Source: Erysipelotrichaceae bacterium (lineage in GTDB: Bacteria > Bacillota_I > Bacilli_A > Erysipelotrichales > Erysipelotrichaceae). From it: DNA of 64,000 nucleotides. The number at the start of each line of letters is the position of its first letter. Within the stretch, counting starts at the first letter, position 1. Location of the stretch: NCBI GenBank assembly GCA_020026035.1, contig JAHHRC010000001.1:16071-80070 (forward strand), in the 5' to 3' direction. Below the pieces are notes generated by a model. The model saw only the letters and a program-made list of their open reading frames with translations, made no database searches and had not been told where the DNA came from. The position numbers and the translations under genes are program-made. Below, piece by piece: positions 8,421 through 16,705 of the stretch.

Positions 8421-9338
8421 CTATTGTTTCTCTATTTGAAGACTTCGACGATCAGCACCGATCATTTGTACTGGTCGAGCTAACACTCGAATACGTTCGA
8501 TGATACGTTCCGCCTCCAAAGGGTCAGTTCCCTTTGATGTTGAAAGGAAGTGATTTTTCAAGGATTCCATGTCTTCATTACTTGTGAACCAAGTCATCCG
8601 CCTATTTTGCATACGTTTGTCCAAAATCGATAAAAGAATCGAACGACTTTGTTCCGTAATCGCCTCCGCTCCAATATCGTCAAAGACCACAAAGTCGGCA
8701 AAGCTTAAATAGCTTACTTCCTTTCGATAATCTTCCACACGATAATTCTCACGCAAGCGATGGGCAAAACTAGGCATATGGACATAGCATACTTTTTTGC
8801 CACTACGAGCTAAGTCATTACAGCAGCATGCAGCTAAATAACTCTTACCAGTTCCCATAGTGCCATAAAGAAACAATCCAGTCCCCTCTTTGAAGGCTGT
8901 CGTTACTTCTTTATACGCAAGTAAATAGTTGGCTTTTTCATTTCGAATGTCAATCCCTTGTAACCCAATGGTTTCAAACATGGAACCTAAGTCATTTACA
9001 TAATAGTTTTGCAAATGCTTAATAGCCTCCATGCGCTCCATTTTGTAGTAACACGCCTCTTGCACAGGTTTTAAGATGCGATCATAATCCAACCCATCGC
9101 GGTAGCCTTTCGACTTTTGTTTGCAATGGCCTAAACCCTTACAACCACGACAAAGATTACGACTTTTCACCCAGTCCAAAAAACGATAGGGATAGGTTTC
9201 AAGAACAGACATTGGCACTTGCTTGTCTTCTAAAAAGTCAACAATATCTGGATTCGCCTTCAATAGCTTGATTAACGCATCCCGATTGTTCATTGTCTTT
9301 TCATCAACGACAAGTGGTGAAAAATCCATTCGTTTCAT
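8421..9338 (-). CDS. dnaI: Primosomal helicase loader DnaI
   Basis: AAA+ ATPase that loads the replicative helicase with DnaB and DnaD during initiation and restart. 305 residues. The N-terminal helicase-binding domain has a cysteine cluster (CRGC...HC near residues 63-72, then C96) that probably binds zinc. Walker A GTMGTGKS is at 159-166 and Walker B is VVFDDIGAE, with a sensor segment TWFTSNED after it. Start ATG at 9338 with AGGGG upstream. Although next to dnaB, it has its own -10 box (9389-9394). pfkA-pyk follow it, coupling replication and glycolysis genes in one transcript. Confidence 0.93.
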   Translation of the reverse strand: MKRMDFSPLVVDEKTMNNRDALIKLLKANPDIVDFLEDKQVPMSVLETYPYRFLDWVKSRNLCRGCKGLGHCKQKSKGYRDGLDYDRILKPVQEACYYKMERMEAIKHLQNYYVNDLGSMFETIGLQGIDIRNEKANYLLAYKEVTTAFKEGTGLFLYGTMGTGKSYLAACCCNDLARSGKKVCYVHMPSFAHRLRENYRVEDYRKEVSYLSFADFVVFDDIGAEAITEQSRSILLSILDKRMQNRRMTWFTSNEDMESLKNHFLSTSKGTDPLEAERIIERIRVLARPVQMIGADRRSLQIEKQ

Positions 9339-9388
9339 CCTTTACCCCTTCCCCAATATCAAAAAGTACTTCTTGATGTTGCTACTAC

Positions 9389-9394
9389 ATTATA
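9389..9394 (-). promoter_or_regulatory. -10 box of dnaI-pfkA-pyk
   Basis: Minus-strand TATAAT about 50 bp upstream of the dnaI ATG. The -35 (TTTTTG) is weak. Confidence 0.5.
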
Positions 9395-9463
9395 ACGTAA
9401 GAATTTACAAACAAAAAATATTTTAGGGCTGTAAGCCTTTACAATTTTGAAAACTGTACAAAA

Positions 9464-10672
9464 TTAAAGCGAACGTTGCAATTCTTCAATCTCTAAGCGA
9501 AGTTTCTCTTCCTCTTCTTCACTAATCTTCGATTGGTTCAACACTTCTTCCATACCACCATTCTTTTGAATCTCGGTATAGTATTTTGGAAGAACTTCTT
9601 GTTTCTTATAAGATGATTTCTTCTTTGCCTTTGCAACCGCATTCAAGGCATCTTCCTTCGTCTTCACGCCATCGCGTACCCATTCTGCAAGTACCATATC
9701 CACAAACTTTGGAACCAAACGATTCTCGGAAATATTTAAGATGTATTCAATCATGATATTGATTACTTCCACCGGGAACTTCGACTTCTCTTGTACACGT
9801 TCTAGTAACATTGCTTCATTCAAAGATACCTGCATGCCATTCTGCTTTGCTTGTAAGAATGATTTCGGTGGTAAGCTATAGCGATCTTTTGCTTGATCAA
9901 CATCTGGAATTGCCTTGGCACATTTCAGTTTCAACTTTTCAATATCTAAGCTTTCATCCTTCAAACTCACACAATCCTTAATCAAAACACGCATCTTCTT
10001 ACTTGAAATCCCATGCACCGTCGCTAGTTTTCCAATCGCTTTTAGATTCTCTTGGCTTCTAGCACTTACCGGTAAGACAAGCTTTGATGTATTTGCTAAG
10101 AAATCATCGTAATCAAAGTCAATCAACACATCTTCATTGACAAACTGGAACGATGGTCGAACGGTATGGAAAGCCATCGCCTCCTCAAAGACCTCATCTT
10201 CTTCTTTGTAAGTGAGTGGTACCGTAATATTCTTATACCCTTGTAAACTCACTTCCGATTGTGTCAAACACGTAAGCACATTCTTTGCATGTGTAGGCGT
10301 TGTTGCTTTATAGAAATCACGCATAAATAAATTCGCCTTTACAAACTCTTCCTTTGGAATTGGCGCATGTAAGACATACAAATACGTATTACGCTTTTCT
10401 TCTTCTTTGATATACGTATCAAGCAAGCGATACTCTTCTAGTTTCACCCTTGCCTTTTCTAAGTTTTGAATCGGAATATTCAAAAGCTTTAACAAATGAT
10501 CATGACTAAAACCACTTGTTTTCATAAAGCGATGGGCATACAAGGTCAAATACAAGGATGTTGCCTCAGCACTAATCATTGGTTGATACAGTAACATCAA
10601 CACTTGCATCTTCGTTTCCGATAAGAAACTATCCGCCTGCACACGACACACATCATGCGGCATTAACTCCAT
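9464..10672 (-). CDS. dnaB: Replication initiation and membrane attachment protein DnaB (Gram-positive type)
   Basis: Helicase-loading co-factor of Bacillota, unrelated to the E. coli DnaB helicase. 402 residues from the ATG at 10672, chosen because GGAGGG lies 6-7 nt before it; an ATG two codons earlier would abut the ribosome site. The N-terminal half has the winged-helix-like segment expected for DnaB/DnaD family members (LMLLYQPMISAEATSLYLTLY). The C-terminal region has a DnaB/DnaD-type helix block (FPVEVINIMIEYIL, FVDMVLAEWVRDGV) and an acidic tail. It overlaps the end of coaE by 20 nt. The coaE-dnaB-dnaI order is conserved in Bacillota. Confidence 0.88.
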   Translation of the reverse strand: MELMPHDVCRVQADSFLSETKMQVLMLLYQPMISAEATSLYLTLYAHRFMKTSGFSHDHLLKLLNIPIQNLEKARVKLEEYRLLDTYIKEEEKRNTYLYVLHAPIPKEEFVKANLFMRDFYKATTPTHAKNVLTCLTQSEVSLQGYKNITVPLTYKEEDEVFEEAMAFHTVRPSFQFVNEDVLIDFDYDDFLANTSKLVLPVSARSQENLKAIGKLATVHGISSKKMRVLIKDCVSLKDESLDIEKLKLKCAKAIPDVDQAKDRYSLPPKSFLQAKQNGMQVSLNEAMLLERVQEKSKFPVEVINIMIEYILNISENRLVPKFVDMVLAEWVRDGVKTKEDALNAVAKAKKKSSYKKQEVLPKYYTEIQKNGGMEEVLNQSKISEEEEEKLRLEIEELQRSL

Positions 10673-11276
10673 GTACATCCCTCCTTCTTCGACTCACAAA
10701 CGCATTTACCATACGACTTGTTTCCCGTTTTAATTCACTCAATTGTCCCTCATTGTAAATCACATAATCCGCTTGTTCGATCTGAACCTTTGGATCTAAT
10801 TGCGACGCATACCGTTTCATTGCTTCTTCTTCACTATAGCCACGCATTTCTACCATACGATCAATTGCTGTTTCTTTGTTGCATGTTACTACTACAATTC
10901 CAGCAAACAAATCCAACCAGTCCGTTTCAAACAACAACGGAACTTCCACAAAGACAACTTCCTTGTCTTCATGACGCTTTGCAAAGCGCAACATGCCTTC
11001 TTTGACAAATGGATGCACAATTGCATTCAACTGCAATCGTTTCTCATCATTTTCAAAAATACAAGCAGCTAACTTCTTGCGATCAATTTCAAGATTCGCA
11101 TCTAAGATATCCCTTCCAAACGCATCAACAATCTGTTGATATGTCACTTGACTTTGTAACAAGGCAAGATGGGCATAGCCATCACAATCAAAGACAGGAA
11201 GCCTTCTCTGTTTTAAAAAGTTACAAACCTCGGACTTTCCTGAGGCAATCGTACCGGTAATCGCAATCAATTTCAT
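10653..11276 (-). CDS. coaE: Dephospho-CoA kinase
   Basis: Final step of CoA synthesis: ATP-dependent phosphorylation of dephospho-CoA. 207 residues from ATG 11276, which has GAGGAG 6 nt upstream; an upstream in-frame start would run into mutM and is rejected. The N-terminus MKLIAITGTIASGKSEV contains the P-loop (GTIASGKS), and the DCDGYAH segment carries the conserved acidic residue pair. A lid region with arginines follows (DRMVEMRGYSEEEAMKR). The mutM stop codon overlaps its ribosome site, so the two are coupled. Confidence 0.95.
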   Translation of the reverse strand: MKLIAITGTIASGKSEVCNFLKQRRLPVFDCDGYAHLALLQSQVTYQQIVDAFGRDILDANLEIDRKKLAACIFENDEKRLQLNAIVHPFVKEGMLRFAKRHEDKEVVFVEVPLLFETDWLDLFAGIVVVTCNKETAIDRMVEMRGYSEEEAMKRYASQLDPKVQIEQADYVIYNEGQLSELKRETSRMVNAFVSRRRRDVHGVNAA

Positions 11277-11286
11277 ATAAAACTCC

Positions 11287-12093
11287 TCATTTTTGACAGA
11301 CTGGACAATAGTAGGAAGACCTACCACCAATCCGTTTCATTTGTATCTTCGCTCCACAAACCTTACATACCTTTTGTTCGTGGACCATACAAGATAGCTG
11401 GAATCGACCATGCACACCCTCAATCGACGTATAAGAGCGAATCGTTGTGCCACCTGCTTGAATCGCTTCCCGTAAGATCCGATTCGTTTCTTCTACAATT
11501 CCAACACTATCTTTCTTCGTAATTCGTTTACAACTTCTTCCAGGCCTTAAAGATGTCGCAAACAAGATTTCATCGGCATAGATATTTCCAATTCCTGCAA
11601 TAAAATCTTGCTTTAACAACAGTGTCTTTAACGGCATATCTTTCTTCTTACAAACCTCATACACATATGCACTTGTAAAAGCATCTGTATTTGGTTCAAC
11701 CCCTAGATTATGAAAGGTATTGAAATCACAATCCAAAGGCCATAGCTCCATTCTTCCAAACTTTCGTGTGTCATGGTAGCGAAGCGTCATACCATCATCT
11801 AACGTAAACACAACATGTTCATGCTTACTGAATGGCTCACTTGCCTCTTTGATAAAGTACTTCCCTTCCATTCGTAAATGCGACACAAAGTAACATGTGT
11901 CCATTTGAAAAATCAAATACTTCCCTCGTCTTAAAAACCCTTGAAAGCGTTGATTCTTTAACGTTTCAACAAACACACTCACATCGCCATCAATGATCGG
12001 TGCATAATTCACCTTCACATCGACAATCTTACGCCCACGAATACGATGTTCTAAGGCCCGTAACACCGTTTCTACTTCTGGTAATTCTGGCAT
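11287..12093 (-). CDS. mutM: Formamidopyrimidine-DNA glycosylase
   Basis: Base-excision repair glycosylase/AP lyase removing 8-oxoguanine and formamidopyrimidines. 268 residues. The N-terminus MPELPEVETVLRAL carries the catalytic proline and glutamate (mature PE). A helix-two-turn-helix segment with GIGNIYADEILF is present, and the C-terminal zinc finger shows CKVC ... CPVC with GGRSSYYCP, where the arginine contacts the phosphate. Its ATG overlaps the polA stop (TAATG), and polA-mutM-coaE is a conserved Gram-positive order. Confidence 0.97.
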   Translation of the reverse strand: MPELPEVETVLRALEHRIRGRKIVDVKVNYAPIIDGDVSVFVETLKNQRFQGFLRRGKYLIFQMDTCYFVSHLRMEGKYFIKEASEPFSKHEHVVFTLDDGMTLRYHDTRKFGRMELWPLDCDFNTFHNLGVEPNTDAFTSAYVYEVCKKKDMPLKTLLLKQDFIAGIGNIYADEILFATSLRPGRSCKRITKKDSVGIVEETNRILREAIQAGGTTIRSYTSIEGVHGRFQLSCMVHEQKVCKVCGAKIQMKRIGGRSSYYCPVCQK

Positions 12094-14699
12094 TATTTTG
12101 CCTCATACCACGTTTGTCCACAATTCATTTCCACAGTTAATGGAACCTTTAGTTCCATCGCATGAACCATTCCGTCTTCAATGATTTGTTTCATAACGTC
12201 TATTTCTTCATTCACAACATCAAAGATCAATTCATCGTGTACTTGAAGAATCATCTTAGATTGTACGTTCTTTTCTTTCATCATCGCATCAATCTTAAGC
12301 ATTGCAAGCTTAATAAGATCTGCTGCAGATCCTTGAATTGGTGCATTCATCGCTGCACGTTTTCCAAATTCCTTCATCATAAAGGACTTATTATGAATTT
12401 CTGGAATCTCACGTCTTCTACCACTCAACGTTTCTACATAGCCATGTGCTTCACAGAAGGCAACTAGTTCTTGCATATATGTCTGAATCCGTGGGTATTT
12501 TTCATAGTAGGTCGCAATAAATTGTTTCGCTTCTTTTCTAGTGCAGCCAAGTTGTTCCGCTAGACCAAAGTCGGAAATTCCATACACAACCCCGAAGTTA
12601 ACCGTCTTTGCCTTACGACGCATATCACTTGTAACATCTTCCATAGACACATCAAAGATATCCATCGCTGTTTTTGTATGAACATCAATGCCTTCATTAA
12701 AGGCAGCAATTAATTGTTTCTCATCGGCCATATCGGCAAGCATTCGCAATTCAATTTGGTGATAGTCACAACTAATTAAGGTATGCCCTTCACTTGCCAT
12801 AAATGCCTTACGAATCTCTTTTCCTTGTTCATCACGAACGGAGATATTCTGTAAGTTTGGTTCACTTGAAGAAAGACGACCCGTCTGTGTTGCGGCTTGG
12901 TTATAAATCGTATGAATTCTTCCATCTTCACGAATATATTTCTGTAAGCCATCGGCGTACGTCGAATAAATCTTACTCAACTTTCGATACACAAGAATTG
13001 GTTCAATGATTGGATGACTTCCCTTTAGCTTTTCTAATTGATCTGCTGAAGTCGAACGTTTCTTACCATGTGGCAAGGCTAAATCATCAAACAATACTTC
13101 GCCTAATTGCTTTGGCGAATTGACATTGAATTCTTTTCCCGCATAACCAACAATCTTACGCTCTTCTTCATCCAACAATGCCTTCATCTTTTTGGCAATT
13201 TCTTCTAATACAGAGACTTCACAACGAATTCCTGTTTCTTCCATTGCGAATAATACATTGGTTAACGGTAAATCAATATCACGATACACATGAACCATAT
13301 TTGCTTGTTCTAAACGCGCATAAGCTTCCTCAAACAAGCGATGAATGTTCATACAACTTTCACAGGCATACAAGATTTCATCATCAAAGTCGACTAACTT
13401 TGGACGAGCCTTTGTGCCATAGATTTCATCGTAGGTCTTCGTTGTGACAAGTTCAAAGGCGGTTTGAATCTTCGCTGTTGAAGTCAATGTAGAATCGACT
13501 AAACTAGCCACAATCATCGCATCTTCATCAAACAATACATCCATTCCATAACGCTTTAATACATGCATCGAACGTTTATTATCATAGCTAATCAAACGAT
13601 GCTCACTTGTTAAATACGATTTCAATGCATCATCTTTCATGGCATCATCAATCGTTATGTACACTGCATTTGTTCCATCAAATAGCGCTAAGCCATAGAC
13701 AATGGCTTCTTCTTGGCTGTCTTGGTTATCATGCACAAAGATTGTAAGATCCCCGTCTAACATGTTCGATGGAACTTGCATTACATGTTTGACACTCGAA
13801 CAAACCTCAGCTGCTAATTCTTCTTGTTGCTCATCCTGGACAAAGACTTGATATTTCTTTGCCATAGAATACATATCAACGCCTTCAAAGAATTGTACTA
13901 AGGTCTTATAGTTTGGCTCAAACATACAAGCATCTACCGTAAAGTCTAAAGGAACATCACAACGAATCGTTGCAAGTTGCTTACTTAGCTTTGCCATTTC
14001 AATGCCTGCTTGAATCTTCTTTCCAGCTGCACCTTTGATTTCATCAGCATGTGCTAATACTTCATCAACTGTTCCATAGGTATCAAGAAGCTTCATTGCC
14101 GTCTTTTCACCAATGCCCTTAATTCCTGGAATATTATCGGCAGAATCTCCCATCAAGGCTTTTAAATCAATGACTTGACTAGGCGTAATGCCATATTCTT
14201 CCTTTAAGGAAGTAAGGTTCATTTCTGCCATTTCGGAAATCCCCTTCTTCATTAACATGACACAGGTATCTTGTTCAATCAGCTGTAACATATCGCGATC
14301 ACTTGTCAAAATGATCGTATCAAATTCTGGTGTATTGCGACTCATTGTCCCAATTAAATCATCGGCTTCAATGTCTTGCATTTCTACCCACTTAATCGCA
14401 AAGGCATCTAAATAATCACGCACCAATTGAAACTGCGGAACCAAATCATCTGGGGCATGTTTCCGGGTGCCTTTGTAGTCTGCATATAAATCATGACGGA
14501 ACGTGTGTTTTCCCGCATCAAATGCGACCAATACCGCATCTGGTTCAACAAGGTCTAAGGCCTTTTGTAACATCCTGGAAAAGCCAAAAATGGCATTGGT
14601 TGGTGTTCCGTTGGAACTTGTCATCCGCGTTCCATAGGCCGTTGCATAATAGGCCCGAAATAACATCGAATTTCCATCGACTAAAAGAAGTTTTTTCAT
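12093..14699 (-). CDS. polA: DNA polymerase I (proofreading domain degenerate)
   Basis: Gap-filling polymerase of repair and Okazaki-fragment maturation. 868 residues from ATG 14699 with GGAGG 5 nt upstream. The 5'-3' exonuclease domain is intact (LLLVDGNSMLFRAYYA, EADDLIGTM, TSDRDMLQL, DNIPGIKGIGEKTA). The middle 3'-5' exonuclease domain has lost the metal-binding acidic residues: the Exo I position reads DGDLTIFVHD rather than DxE, Exo II reads SYDNKRSM and Exo III reads YACESC. Polymerase motifs A (SCDYHQIELRMLAD), B (RRKAKTVNFGVVYG) and C (LQVHDELIF) are present; motif A has His where Ser is usual. The enzyme is thus probably non-proofreading, as in Bst and Taq Pol I. Confidence 0.96.
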   Translation of the reverse strand: MKKLLLVDGNSMLFRAYYATAYGTRMTSSNGTPTNAIFGFSRMLQKALDLVEPDAVLVAFDAGKHTFRHDLYADYKGTRKHAPDDLVPQFQLVRDYLDAFAIKWVEMQDIEADDLIGTMSRNTPEFDTIILTSDRDMLQLIEQDTCVMLMKKGISEMAEMNLTSLKEEYGITPSQVIDLKALMGDSADNIPGIKGIGEKTAMKLLDTYGTVDEVLAHADEIKGAAGKKIQAGIEMAKLSKQLATIRCDVPLDFTVDACMFEPNYKTLVQFFEGVDMYSMAKKYQVFVQDEQQEELAAEVCSSVKHVMQVPSNMLDGDLTIFVHDNQDSQEEAIVYGLALFDGTNAVYITIDDAMKDDALKSYLTSEHRLISYDNKRSMHVLKRYGMDVLFDEDAMIVASLVDSTLTSTAKIQTAFELVTTKTYDEIYGTKARPKLVDFDDEILYACESCMNIHRLFEEAYARLEQANMVHVYRDIDLPLTNVLFAMEETGIRCEVSVLEEIAKKMKALLDEEERKIVGYAGKEFNVNSPKQLGEVLFDDLALPHGKKRSTSADQLEKLKGSHPIIEPILVYRKLSKIYSTYADGLQKYIREDGRIHTIYNQAATQTGRLSSSEPNLQNISVRDEQGKEIRKAFMASEGHTLISCDYHQIELRMLADMADEKQLIAAFNEGIDVHTKTAMDIFDVSMEDVTSDMRRKAKTVNFGVVYGISDFGLAEQLGCTRKEAKQFIATYYEKYPRIQTYMQELVAFCEAHGYVETLSGRRREIPEIHNKSFMMKEFGKRAAMNAPIQGSAADLIKLAMLKIDAMMKEKNVQSKMILQVHDELIFDVVNEEIDVMKQIIEDGMVHAMELKVPLTVEMNCGQTWYEAK

Positions 14700-14735
14700 A
14701 AATTCCTCCATCAACTATTGTATCACTCAAGACTC

Positions 14736-14765
14736 AAAAGGAATCACAACCATGCATGATTCCTT
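14736..14765 (-). terminator. Terminator of the ZnuA-like gene
   Basis: Minus-strand stem AAGGAATCA / TGATTCCTT with a 10-nt loop and a short T tract, between the lipoprotein gene and polA. Confidence 0.65.
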
Positions 14766-14770
14766 CCATC

Positions 14771-15826
14771 TTATTTCTTTTCTTCGTTTGCTTTTTCTTG
14801 CATCGCTTCTTGAGAAGCTTTTGCCATCCGAATTTGTACTTCATCACGATCTTCGGCCATCGTTTGTAAGGTTGAAAGATTCTCATACATCATTGATAAG
14901 TAATCTTTTCCCGATTCGACCTCTTCTTGTGTTAGAGAGGACACATTTGATAACTCGACACGTGTAAGGTTTAAATCTTCTTCTAAATGATCAAACAACG
15001 CAAGCATGTCTTCACTCATATTTGGCTCATACACAATGTATTTCACCCCATCGCTTTTAATGCGTTGTTCAATGAGTTCTAACTGTTCTTTGTTTGGAAG
15101 TGCTCCATACTTGGAAAGAATTGCTGGATACACTTGAATGCCATAGGTCTTTTGCCAGTTTCCAAAGCTTGCCGTCATCGACACAAAGCGAATCACTCGA
15201 TTGTTTGCCTCGTTGCTTGTTGCCATCGCTTGGTATTGGGCATCTAAGTTAATCAAGTCTGTTTCTAACTTCTCAAAGTTTTCATGGAACATCTTGGAAT
15301 CATCTGGGAATGTCAAATCCAACCATTCAAGAATATCTTTCGCCATTGAAAGCATCGCAATTGGATCTAACCACAAGTACAAGTCACGATTATCAATGTC
15401 CACCGTCTTAAAGGCATCTCCCTTATAGTATGGTGTTTCAATAAACGTACTTTCGCCATCGGTAATCACTTCTGTATAGCGTTCAAAGTTATACACCGCA
15501 TTCATAATCGACAAGTCTAATTGTCGTTGTTGAATGGCTGTAATATCTTCTTTGTACATACCAAGATAAGGCTCTAAATCCCCAATGTGCATAAAGATTG
15601 CCGAATCTTCTAGAATCTCTTTGTAATTTGGTTCAATCGTAGCGCGTTGCACAATTTCATCGGTTTGAATGGACTCACTCATCACTTGCCCATTGGTCAA
15701 TCGTTCTACTAAGAATCCAATTGGATATACGGTATACGCTACCTTTGTTTTTACATTCGCACAGCCTGCAAACATCGAAACAAATACACAACAAGTAAGC
15801 AAGACTGATAAATATCGTTTTCTCAT
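14771..15826 (-). CDS. ZnuA/TroA-like solute-binding lipoprotein, orphan, ligand histidines missing
   Basis: 351 residues. The signal peptide ends in a lipobox (MFAGC, Cys at about 21), so it is membrane-anchored. The body resembles cluster A-I metal-binding proteins: IGDLEPY, the LWLDPIAM block, and a long charged helix linker. The three histidines that normally hold Zn or Mn are absent. The PHxYEP site reads TIEPNY, the HxWLDP site reads LYLWLDP, and the HxAFxYF site reads MTASFGNW. No ABC permease or ATPase of this type is adjacent. It may be a sensor, a binder of something else, or a degenerate paralogue; metal transport is not supported by the visible residues. Confidence 0.7.
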   Translation of the reverse strand: MRKRYLSVLLTCCVFVSMFAGCANVKTKVAYTVYPIGFLVERLTNGQVMSESIQTDEIVQRATIEPNYKEILEDSAIFMHIGDLEPYLGMYKEDITAIQQRQLDLSIMNAVYNFERYTEVITDGESTFIETPYYKGDAFKTVDIDNRDLYLWLDPIAMLSMAKDILEWLDLTFPDDSKMFHENFEKLETDLINLDAQYQAMATSNEANNRVIRFVSMTASFGNWQKTYGIQVYPAILSKYGALPNKEQLELIEQRIKSDGVKYIVYEPNMSEDMLALFDHLEEDLNLTRVELSNVSSLTQEEVESGKDYLSMMYENLSTLQTMAEDRDEVQIRMAKASQEAMQEKANEEKK

Positions 15827-15888
15827 CTTTTCACCATCACTTCAGTAACGATTATACCATAGGATTGAAACCAATTAAGAACAAACTA

Positions 15889-16563
15889 TTACATCAAACC
15901 TTCTCTTTTCAAAGACATACAACCCCGCTTTGTAATAATGATATGGTCTAATACAGCGATGTTAAAGACATAACTCGCTTCCTTTAATCGCTTCGTTAAC
16001 ATCAGGTCTTGTTCACTTGCACATAGATTGCCGGATGGATGATTATGGGCCACAACAATCGAAGCTGCCCCTTTCAAGATGGCTTTACGCAAAATCTCTT
16101 TCACCGATACTACACTACAGTTCTCACTTCCTTTAAACAGTGTTTCCATTTCTAAAATATTATTTCCACCATCTAAGTAAATCACCATAAACTCTTCCTG
16201 TGTCTTTCCACCCTTTTCCAGTCGTAAGTATTCATACAAACTCTCTGGAGATTTGACATTGAACTTCATGGGAATGGTTTCTTCAATCATTCGTTTTGCC
16301 AGTTCAAAATGAGCCATTAACTCAATTGCCTTAATCGTTGAAATCCCATCCACTTGCATAAACTCTTCTTTTTCAAGTCCGGCAATTCCATTTAAACTCA
16401 CCCCCTTTTCAAGTAACCCATCAGCAATCTCGAACACACCATGCTTACTTGTTCCACTTCGTAACAAAATCGCCAACAACTCTTTATTACTTAATACCGA
16501 CACCCCATATTTCAATGCTTTCTCTCTTGGGCGTTCTTCTTTCGCTAAGTCTTTGATATTCAT
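15889..16563 (-). CDS. radC: RadC/YsxA family JAMM-domain protein
   Basis: 224 residues from ATG 16563, which has GAGGTG 6 nt upstream; an in-frame GTG 9 nt earlier overlaps that site and is rejected. N-terminal helix-hairpin-helix-like segment (LLRSG...FMQVDGISTIKAIELMA), then the JAMM metalloprotease-like domain with AHNHPSGNLCASEQD at about 173-187 (HNHPSG motif plus Asp). Once named a DNA repair protein, its biochemical role is unsettled. It is divergent from the PASTA gene. Confidence 0.92.
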   Translation of the reverse strand: MNIKDLAKEERPREKALKYGVSVLSNKELLAILLRSGTSKHGVFEIADGLLEKGVSLNGIAGLEKEEFMQVDGISTIKAIELMAHFELAKRMIEETIPMKFNVKSPESLYEYLRLEKGGKTQEEFMVIYLDGGNNILEMETLFKGSENCSVVSVKEILRKAILKGAASIVVAHNHPSGNLCASEQDLMLTKRLKEASYVFNIAVLDHIIITKRGCMSLKREGLM

Positions 16564-16670
16564 AACTTTCACCTCACTTGCTTTATTCGTAAAAGCAACA
16601 AATAAGTTTCAAAAACATGAAAACTTAAGCATCTCTTAAGCAATTTTCGAACAATTTTACATTTGACTTA

Positions 16671-16679
16671 TGGTATAAT
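16671..16679 (+). promoter_or_regulatory. Extended -10 promoter of the PASTA gene
   Basis: TGG directly before TATAAT (16674-16679), about 27 bp upstream of the ATG. The -35 region is poor. Two CTTAAGCA repeats (16624-16642) lie upstream. Confidence 0.7.
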
Positions 16680-16705
16680 GCAACAAGAACAAAGGTGGTA
16701 TTTTT

